A DNA stretch of 64,000 nucleotides, from positions 27,515-91,514 of the forward strand of contig JANQJV010000297.1 in assembly GCA_028281465.1 (NCBI GenBank), given 5' to 3'. Positions 58,387-64,000 of the stretch are shown here, one piece after another. Each line of letters begins with the position of its first letter. Position 1 is the first letter of the stretch. The notes under the pieces are model-generated. The model was not told the origin of the DNA. It worked only from the letters and a program-made list of their open reading frames with translations, and searched no databases. The position numbers and the translations under genes are program-made. This stretch comes from Azospirillaceae bacterium (GTDB lineage: Bacteria; Pseudomonadota; Alphaproteobacteria; Azospirillales; Azospirillaceae).

Positions 58387-59258
58387 CCGTCCAACCTCCG
58401 AAAAGCGGGGGCCGCCAAGGCGAACAAGGCGAGCACGAAGCCGAGCATGAGGAAGGACAACGCCGCCCCAAGCGGCCAGTTGAAGACGGCGGTGAACTGG
58501 TCTTCGATCACCGTGCCGATAAAGGTGCCCTGGGTGCCGCCCAAAATGCGCGGCTCCATGAACGACCCGATCACGGGCACGAAGATCAGCACCGCCCCGG
58601 CGATCATCCCGGGCGCCGCCAGCGGCAGCACCAGGCGGCGCAGGATGGTGCCCCAACCGGCACCGAGTGCGCGCGCCGCGTCGATCACATCATCGTCGAT
58701 CGCCTGCAGGGAGACGTAACAGGTCAGGATCATGTAGGGCAGATACGAATGGACCAGGCCGACCACGATGGCCGGATAGGTGAACATGAGGCCGAGCGGC
58801 CCCACCTCCGGAAACACCGCGTTGACGGCGCGCTCCAGCACGCCGTTGCCGCGCAACACCATGGTCCACGAGAACACACGCACCAACGCATTGGTCCAGA
58901 ACGGCAGAATGACCAGAAGAAACAGTGCTTCGCGGGCGCGGCCCTTGATGCTCTTGGCCAGGATGTACGCGCACGGAAAGCCGATCAGCAGGCACAGCCC
59001 CGTGACCACAGCACCGAGCTGGAACGAGCGCAGCATCAGCGAGCGGTAGAAGTCGCGCTCGAAAAAGGCCGCGTAGTTTTCCAGCGTAAGCTCGGCCTCG
59101 CGCGCGCCGACCGGCACGTCGGACAGAAAGCTGAAGTACAGCATGGCCGACAGCGGCAGGAAAATCGTCAGCAGCAGCCAGACATAGGCCGGCCCGAGCA
59201 GGGTGGCGAGGGTCCGTACAGTCGGCCGGCCCCCGCCGCCGGCCGATTGCGCCGCCAT
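58383..59258 (-). CDS. ABC importer permease (PotB type)
   Basis: 291 residues, about six helices, with LLGPAYVWLLLTIFLPLSAM at the N-terminus and the EAA loop at IDAARALGAGWGTILRRLVLP. It pairs with the PotC-type permease. The start is ATG 59258, 7 bp after the binding-protein stop codon. Gene order binding protein, PotB, PotC, PotA is complete, so the importer should be functional. Confidence 0.92.
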   Translation of the reverse strand: MAAQSAGGGGRPTVRTLATLLGPAYVWLLLTIFLPLSAMLYFSFLSDVPVGAREAELTLENYAAFFERDFYRSLMLRSFQLGAVVTGLCLLIGFPCAYILAKSIKGRAREALFLLVILPFWTNALVRVFSWTMVLRGNGVLERAVNAVFPEVGPLGLMFTYPAIVVGLVHSYLPYMILTCYVSLQAIDDDVIDAARALGAGWGTILRRLVLPLAAPGMIAGAVLIFVPVIGSFMEPRILGGTQGTFIGTVIEDQFTAVFNWPLGAALSFLMLGFVLALFALAAPAFRRLDG

Positions 59259-59265
59259 CCCCGGA

Positions 59266-60351
59266 TCACTCTTGGAAATAGGCTTTGGTTTCCTGCCACA
59301 GCGCCAGGATACGCTCGCGCAGCGGCTCGTCCATCGGCCCCATGATCTGCACGTTGGCCAACTTGCCGGCATCGCCCATGACCGCCCGGTTGAACGCCTC
59401 TTCCGGCAATTGGGCGTTGGCCTTGGCGTTGGCCGAGGCCGGCGCGCCCACGTTGTTGTCCCACGGGACGTAGAAGGCCGGGTCGATCATCCAGTCGATG
59501 AACGCCTTGGCGCCGTCCACATTGGCCGCGCCCGCGGGGATGGACAAGCCGTCGAGCCAGCCGATCGCCCCTTCCTCGGGGATGACGAACCGCACCGGGA
59601 GGCCGAACTCGCGGGCCGACCGGGCGGCGGAGCCGCTCCAATAGGTGGCCAGGTCGAACTCGTTGGCGGCCAGGAACTGGTTCCACTCGTTCTCCGACGA
59701 CCACAGCAGGCGGATCTGCGGTTTGAGGGCGCGCAGTCGGTCGCGGATGGCGTCCCAGTCGGTCGGGTCGTTGATGTCCTGCCCGGTGGCGATGGCCGAC
59801 ATCTGCACCGCTTCCACGGAATCGTCGCGCCAGCCGACCCGACCGGCATGCTCGGGCGACCACAGCACCTCGATGCTGGCCGGCGCCTCGGCGAAGTCCT
59901 GCGTGTCGATGGCGAAAGCGGTCAGACCCCAAACCCAGGCGACACCGTAGGTGGCACCGTCGAAGACGAGATTGGGATGGTTGCCCAGGTCTTCGGCCAG
60001 ATCCGCCACATGGGCCATGCCGTCGGCGTCGATCGGCTGGATCAGCCCCTCGCCGGCCGCCTGGCGCGTGTAAGCGCTGTTGATTAGCACCACGTCATAC
60101 GCGCCCGGGTTGGTGCGCAGCTTGGTCAGCATCTCCTGTTCGGAGTTGAAGTATTCGTGCACCACGCCAATCCCGGTCTTGTCGGTGAAGGCTTCCACCG
60201 CCCAGGCTTCGTCCGTGCCGTAGCCCTGCCAATTGAGCACGCGGATCTCGTCGGCCTGCGCCGATGCCGGCGCCATCCCGAGCACAATACCGGCGGCCAT
60301 GACCACCGCCTGAACCGCACGGCCCGCCGCTCCTTGGCGCGCAAATCCCAT
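59266..60351 (-). CDS. ABC importer substrate-binding protein (PotD type)
   Basis: 361 residues. Signal peptide (AVQAVVMAAGIVLGMAPASAQA), then EIRVLNWQGYGTDEAWAVEA, the opening of spermidine/putrescine-type receptors, and the C-terminal WQETKAYF. The acidic residues that hold polyamines in PotD are not all evident to me, and this class also includes receptors for amino-acid derivatives. Its place directly after the hydroxyproline enzymes suggests a hydroxyproline-containing ligand (inference). The ATG at 60351 follows AAGGAGGAGG. 114 bp separate it from the dehydrogenase gene. Confidence 0.88.
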   Translation of the reverse strand: MGFARQGAAGRAVQAVVMAAGIVLGMAPASAQADEIRVLNWQGYGTDEAWAVEAFTDKTGIGVVHEYFNSEQEMLTKLRTNPGAYDVVLINSAYTRQAAGEGLIQPIDADGMAHVADLAEDLGNHPNLVFDGATYGVAWVWGLTAFAIDTQDFAEAPASIEVLWSPEHAGRVGWRDDSVEAVQMSAIATGQDINDPTDWDAIRDRLRALKPQIRLLWSSENEWNQFLAANEFDLATYWSGSAARSAREFGLPVRFVIPEEGAIGWLDGLSIPAGAANVDGAKAFIDWMIDPAFYVPWDNNVGAPASANAKANAQLPEEAFNRAVMGDAGKLANVQIMGPMDEPLRERILALWQETKAYFQE

Positions 60352-60465
60352 ACCTGCCTCCTCCTTGCCGTGGCCTTCACGCTCTACCGCATTTTCGACG
60401 AAGCGATCAACGGCGCACAATTGGGAATGAGTGGCGCAAAGGGCCCTCGGACGTATGCAACGCCC

Positions 60466-61710
60466 CTACCCGAAACGGTGGGGCGCGAAGGGAGTCAGAT
60501 CGATGGCTGGCGTGGTTCCCGCCGCCAGATCGGCGATCAGCTCGGCCGTGCCGGCGGCCTGGGTCAGGCCCAGGTGGCCATGCCCGAAGGCGTACAGAAC
60601 ACGGTCGTACCGCGGGGACGCCCCGATCACGGGCAGGCTGTCGGGCATGGACGGGCGGAACCCCATCCACGCGATACCGCCTCCGGTCTCCAGGCCGGGC
60701 AGGAAGCGGGCCGCTTTGTCCAGCAGCACCCGGGCGCGCTCGTAATTCGGCGCGATGGTGAGGCCGCCCAGTTCGACGGCACCACCGACGCGTACACCGT
60801 CGTTCAGCTTGGTGACCACGAAGCCGTGACCGCTGAAGGTGACTTGCATTCGCAGATCGAAGGCACCGGCCGGCAACGTGGTGTTGTAGCCGCGCTCGGT
60901 TTCCAGGGGCAGCCGATCACCGAGACTAAGGGCCAGATGGTGCGACCAGGCGCCGGCGGCGATCACAACGGCGTTCGCGCGCCGGTCGCCGGCGCCGGTG
61001 GCAAGCCGTACGCCCAGCTCCTCTCCGGTCACGGCGGTCACGGCGGTGCGATCGATCGTTCCGCCCCGATCGACGAAGCGGCTGGCCAGGTGCCGGGTCC
61101 AGCGCGCCGGATCGACGGTGTTGATCCAGTCCGGCGTGAAACCGGCATGGGTGAAGCGCGGGTGAATGCCCGGCTGACGCTCGGTGATTTCTCCGTGACT
61201 GTGCAGCAGCGTGAAGCGGATGCCGTGATCCTTGCGAACCTGCCATTCCGACAAGCTGGCTCGGAACGCGGCCTCCCCTTCGTAAAGCTGCACCTGCCCC
61301 TGACGCAGCATAAGGCCTTCACCGTCCACATCCATGATCTGCCGTTCCAAGGCTGCGCGGGCGTGTGCCATCAGCCGGATCTGCGCCGCCATCGACGCCG
61401 CATACCGGTCTGGCCAGCTCGCGCGCCAGAAGCGCAGCAGCCAGGGCAGAATCCGAAGCGCGTATGCCGGTGGGATCGACAGCGGTCCGAGCGGATCGAG
61501 CAGCCAGGCCGGTGCCTTGCGCATGATGCCGGGCGTGGCCAGCGGTACGATGTCGGTGAAGGCAAAGGCGCCGGCGTTGCCGAAGGAGGCCCCAGCCGCC
61601 ACGCCCTCTCGGTCGAGCACCGTCACGGCAAAACCGCGTGCCTGCAGCGCCAAGGCCGTGCTCATCCCGATGATGCCGGCACCGACGACAATGGCCGTGG
61701 CGTGGGACAT
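60466..61710 (-). CDS. D-hydroxyproline dehydrogenase (DadA-like FAD enzyme)
   Basis: 414 residues. FAD-binding IVVGAGIIGMSTALALQARG (dinucleotide fold at ~7-25), then VLDREGVAAGASFGNAGAF and a C-terminal FAD region (IGASPRYDRVLYAFGHGHLG). DadA-family oxidoreductases dehydrogenate D-amino acids. Next to a hydroxyproline 2-epimerase and a pyrroline deaminase, the expected reaction is cis-4-hydroxy-D-proline to 1-pyrroline-4-hydroxy-2-carboxylate, with electrons passed to the respiratory chain. The ATG at 61710 lies 2 bp after the epimerase stop. The frame is open upstream, but that part is antisense-free shadow inside the epimerase gene. Confidence 0.88.
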   Translation of the reverse strand: MSHATAIVVGAGIIGMSTALALQARGFAVTVLDREGVAAGASFGNAGAFAFTDIVPLATPGIMRKAPAWLLDPLGPLSIPPAYALRILPWLLRFWRASWPDRYAASMAAQIRLMAHARAALERQIMDVDGEGLMLRQGQVQLYEGEAAFRASLSEWQVRKDHGIRFTLLHSHGEITERQPGIHPRFTHAGFTPDWINTVDPARWTRHLASRFVDRGGTIDRTAVTAVTGEELGVRLATGAGDRRANAVVIAAGAWSHHLALSLGDRLPLETERGYNTTLPAGAFDLRMQVTFSGHGFVVTKLNDGVRVGGAVELGGLTIAPNYERARVLLDKAARFLPGLETGGGIAWMGFRPSMPDSLPVIGASPRYDRVLYAFGHGHLGLTQAAGTAELIADLAAGTTPAIDLTPFAPHRFG

Positions 61711-61712
61711 GG

Positions 61713-62660
61713 TCACGCCCTGGTGCGTGCGGGACGAATCCCGCCAATGTAAGGATCGCGCGGATCGAACAGAAGCTCGGTACGACCGGTCACGAACGCC
61801 TGCCCGGTCACGGTCGGAATCACGCCGCCGTGGTCGCCCGGGCGGTAGGTCAGGCTGTACGTGCTGCCGATGATGCTCTCCTGTACCCAAGTCTCCCCCG
61901 GAGCCAAAACGCCGTCGGCGGCGAGGCAGGCGAGTTTGGCGGATGAGCCGGTGCCGCAGGGCGACCGGTCGTAGGCGCCGCCCGGACACAAAACGAAATT
62001 GCGCCCGTGGCTGTCTGTCCGATGCGGTGGTGCGGTGAACTCGATGTGGTCGATGACGGCCCCACCAGGCCCGGTGAGTCCGGCCGTTTCCAGCGCCGCG
62101 CGGATGCGGAGCGCATCGGCGGTCAACACGGCGATATTGGCGAAGTCCAACGCCACCCGAGCGTCCTTCGTCAAGAAGAACCAGTTGCCGCCCCAAGCGA
62201 CGTCGCCGGTGACCGGGCCCAGACCGTCGATCTCGAGACGCACGTCCTTGTATAGCCGTGTGCTTTCGACATTCTCCACCGACACCGTGTGGGCGTCCTG
62301 CAGGGTCACCGCCACCACCCCCACCGGCGTCTCGATGCGGTGCCGGCCGGACGTGATCCGGCCCAGATGGGCCAAGGTCACGGCCGTCCCGATGGTTGCA
62401 TGACCGCACATGCCCAAAGGACCAGCCGGATTGAAATAAATGACGCCGGTCACGCAGTCCTGCGCCGACGGCGGCACGAGCAAGGCCCCCACCATGGCAT
62501 CGTGGCCGCGCGGCTCGAGCAACACAGCGCGGGTGAAATCCGCATGCGCGCGCGCCAGCCGGGCGGCCCGCTCTGCCAGCGGCCCCATGCCCAGCTCCGG
62601 TCCGCCCTCCAGGATCAGCCGCGTCGGCTCACCGGCGGTGTGGCTGTCGATCACGTGCAT
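61713..62660 (-). CDS. 4-Hydroxyproline 2-epimerase (proline racemase family)
   Basis: 315 residues. Both catalytic cysteines are present, Cys85 in GMCGHATIG and Cys235 in SPCGTGSSA, so it is a racemase/epimerase rather than the Thr-containing hydroxyproline dehydratase. The beginning HVIDSHTAGEPTRLIL is standard. It converts trans-4-hydroxy-L-proline to cis-4-hydroxy-D-proline. The ATG at 62660 overlaps the deaminase stop by 10 bp. Context (deaminase and D-amino acid dehydrogenase) supports 4-hydroxyproline rather than proline as substrate. Confidence 0.92.
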   Translation of the reverse strand: MHVIDSHTAGEPTRLILEGGPELGMGPLAERAARLARAHADFTRAVLLEPRGHDAMVGALLVPPSAQDCVTGVIYFNPAGPLGMCGHATIGTAVTLAHLGRITSGRHRIETPVGVVAVTLQDAHTVSVENVESTRLYKDVRLEIDGLGPVTGDVAWGGNWFFLTKDARVALDFANIAVLTADALRIRAALETAGLTGPGGAVIDHIEFTAPPHRTDSHGRNFVLCPGGAYDRSPCGTGSSAKLACLAADGVLAPGETWVQESIIGSTYSLTYRPGDHGGVIPTVTGQAFVTGRTELLFDPRDPYIGGIRPARTRA

Positions 62661-63610
62661 GCCGCGACCGCCACCGCCGGTTCGGCCCAATCGGCGTACC
62701 AGGCTCGGAAGAGCCGAGCCTGCGCCTCGGCATAGCGACGCTGGCTCTCGCTCAGTCGGTCGGCGCTATTGAAATGCAGCATGTATTCCGGTTCGCCGTT
62801 CTGCACCATCAAATGCTTGTAGTACAGAACCAGGTCGGCGCCTTCGTCGAAGGATGACAGCACCTGCAGCGCGTCGTTCAGCTCGCGCGCCCGGGTTCGG
62901 GCAACGGCATCACCGGCGGCAGCCTTTTCGCACAGCGCCACCAGATGCAGCACCGGCTTGGGCAGAACATTGCCGATGCCGGTGATCGCGCCGGTCGCCC
63001 CACAGTGGACGAAGCCGTGGTAGACAGCCGTGTCGACGCCGACCAGCAAAATCACGCCGTCGTCCCGGCTGGTGATGTGCTCGGCGGCATAGCGGAGGTC
63101 TGCCGGGCCGCCGAACTCCTTGAAACCCACCAGGTTCGGGTGATCCTTGCGCAAATCGAAGAACAGGTCGGCGCGCGTGGCGAAGCCATAGTAAGGGCTG
63201 TTGTAGATGACTGCGGGCAGATCCGGCGCCGCCGCCAGGATGGCCGCGAAATGCGCGTGCTGGGCGGCGACCGAAGGGCCGCGTGACAACACGCGTGGGA
63301 TGACCATGAGCCCGTGCGCGCCGACGCGGGCGGCATGCGCCGCATGCGCCACGGCCGTGGCCGAATTGACCGCCCCGGTGCCCACGATGGTCGGCACCCC
63401 GGCCGCCACCAGCCGCGCGACCCCTTCCTGGCGCTGCTCCGTGCTCAGCAGCGGCCAATCCCCCATGGACCCGCAATACACCACCGCCGACATACCGAGC
63501 TCGACCAGCTCCCGGCCTTTGCGCACCAAAGCCCCGTAATCCGGCGCGCGCTCGGGCGTACACGGGGTCATCAGGGCTGGGATCACCCCGCTGAAAACGC
63601 TGCAGTCCAT
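62651..63610 (-). CDS. DapA-family deaminase, probably 1-pyrroline-4-hydroxy-2-carboxylate deaminase
   Basis: 319-residue TIM-barrel aldolase-family protein. Schiff-base Lys164 in LVGFKEFGG, Tyr136 in VIYNSPYYGF, and GSMGDWPLLSTEQR in place of the GTTGE loop of true DapA. In this operon it should deaminate 1-pyrroline-4-hydroxy-2-carboxylate to 2-oxoglutarate semialdehyde. The next enzyme, a semialdehyde dehydrogenase, is not in the window. The ATG at 63610 follows GAAGGGAGC. First gene of the nine-gene unit. Confidence 0.88.
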   Translation of the reverse strand: MDCSVFSGVIPALMTPCTPERAPDYGALVRKGRELVELGMSAVVYCGSMGDWPLLSTEQRQEGVARLVAAGVPTIVGTGAVNSATAVAHAAHAARVGAHGLMVIPRVLSRGPSVAAQHAHFAAILAAAPDLPAVIYNSPYYGFATRADLFFDLRKDHPNLVGFKEFGGPADLRYAAEHITSRDDGVILLVGVDTAVYHGFVHCGATGAITGIGNVLPKPVLHLVALCEKAAAGDAVARTRARELNDALQVLSSFDEGADLVLYYKHLMVQNGEPEYMLHFNSADRLSESQRRYAEAQARLFRAWYADWAEPAVAVAACT

Positions 63611-63747
63611 GGGACGTTGCTCCCTTCTTACGCGGGAAGCCGACAACCAGGGCTTCCCTATCCGGCTTTGTCCACCGAGCATACGCCCTGGCGGCTCGGA
63701 AGTCCTGAAAACCATCACGCCGGGAACGTCCCGGTGAGCCGCATCAT

Positions 63748-63793
63748 GCTAGAGCGTTTTCCGCTCACTTTGGTTCGCGGAAAACGCTCTAGC
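63748..63793. repeat. 17-bp perfect inverted repeat upstream of the hydroxyproline unit
   Basis: GCTAGAGCGTTTTCCGC (63748-63764) and its exact complement GCGGAAAACGCTCTAGC (63777-63793) flank a 12-base loop. It lies 138 bp upstream of the deaminase start and 105 bp before the right-edge gene, within a divergent spacer. The stem (CTAGAGCGTTTTC) looks like the dispersed palindromic repeats common in alphaproteobacterial spacers. A further CTCTAG occurs at about 63851. It could also act as a bidirectional terminator or operator. Confidence 0.75.
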
Positions 63794-63897
63794 CACTTGA
63801 TTTTTCAGCAAATCGTCGTCACAGATCGAATCAATCTGCTCGGGATTTGCTCTAGGCTGCCGAGGCCCGATCGCTTGCTTTTTGGACCGGAACGCCC

Positions 63898-64000
63898 ATG
63901 ACCATGCGACTGATCCAGCACCACGACGAATTCGCCAAACATATCCTGGACCAGCCGGGCAATGCGGACGCCTTCGTGCGCGAACGGCTGCCACCGGCCG
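63898..64000 (+). CDS. Rpn-type (YhgA-like) nuclease/transposase, N-terminal part
   Basis: 34 codons are visible before the window ends, starting MTMRLIQHHDEFAKHILDQP and continuing through ADAFVRERLPPA. This is the familiar opening of Rpn (recombination-promoting nuclease, PD-(D/E)XK) proteins, where a conserved H-D-x-x-F leads to a short helix ending in LPPE/A. The catalytic core lies outside the window. ATG 63898 is the first start; 63904 is an alternative. No strong ribosome-binding site is visible. It is divergent from the hydroxyproline unit. Confidence 0.6.
   Translation, partial: MTMRLIQHHDEFAKHILDQPGNADAFVRERLPPA

Noticed and set aside
60157..61752. 531-codon plus-strand frame
   Set aside because: Antisense to the D-hydroxyproline dehydrogenase and the binding-protein gene; a product of high G+C content.

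Overview
The window is high-G+C alphaproteobacterial DNA, most likely from a member of the Rhodospirillales (inference). The main evidence is the core block on the minus strand, dusB-ntrB-ntrC-ntrY-ntrX-trkA-(D-amino acid aminotransferase)-HAD phosphatase-hfq-hflX, with mazG nearby. Further support comes from a lipoyl-domain-bearing E1-beta in the pyruvate dehydrogenase cluster and the ilvE / MarR-PetR-type regulator neighbourhood. I see no rRNA, tRNA or CRISPR array.

Layout. 1-2139: a visibly lower-G+C stretch with a gene running off the left edge and a decayed IS701-type transposase. 2194-5422: mazG, then a three-gene signalling unit (membrane histidine kinase, single-domain response regulator, divergent LuxR-type response regulator). 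5891-20428: the nitrogen-regulation/hfq block, ending in a proline-rich exported protein with a triplicated VLDILGL motif that I do not recognise. 20544-25219: YpjD/CcsA-like membrane protein, ispDF, pncC and a chemoreceptor. 25629-32599: coq10-like gene, lipA, lpd, pdhC, pdhB, pdhA, which together make and use lipoylated pyruvate dehydrogenase. 32980-46417: housekeeping genes (DUF2155, aat, ilvE, MarR and a two-component pair, parE, ftsB, 1-Cys peroxiredoxin, DMT transporter), a two-gene piece of L-fuconate-type sugar-acid catabolism, a YbfF-like esterase and a TFIIB-type zinc-finger protein. 46477-49134: a large zinc-ribbon/Ser-Thr kinase with a long N-terminal region of no recognised family. 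49578-50611: insertion-sequence debris. 50612-53257: an NMT1/SsuABC-type importer of unknown substrate.

53764-63610 (minus strand): a tightly packed nine-gene unit holding three steps of trans-4-hydroxyproline catabolism (deaminase HypD, 2-epimerase HypRE, D-hydroxyproline dehydrogenase HypDH), a spermidine/putrescine-type ABC importer, an isochorismatase-fold hydrolase and a cytoplasmic GH63-like glycosidase. My best candidate for an undescribed system is this unit. The gene content fits import and breakdown of a conjugated, possibly glycosylated, hydroxyproline. Upstream of it are a 17-bp perfect inverted repeat and the start of an Rpn-type nuclease gene cut by the right edge.

Where the longest reading frame lacked a ribosome-binding site, I moved starts to internal ATG/GTG codons preceded by purine-rich sites. 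These choices are stated in the entries.
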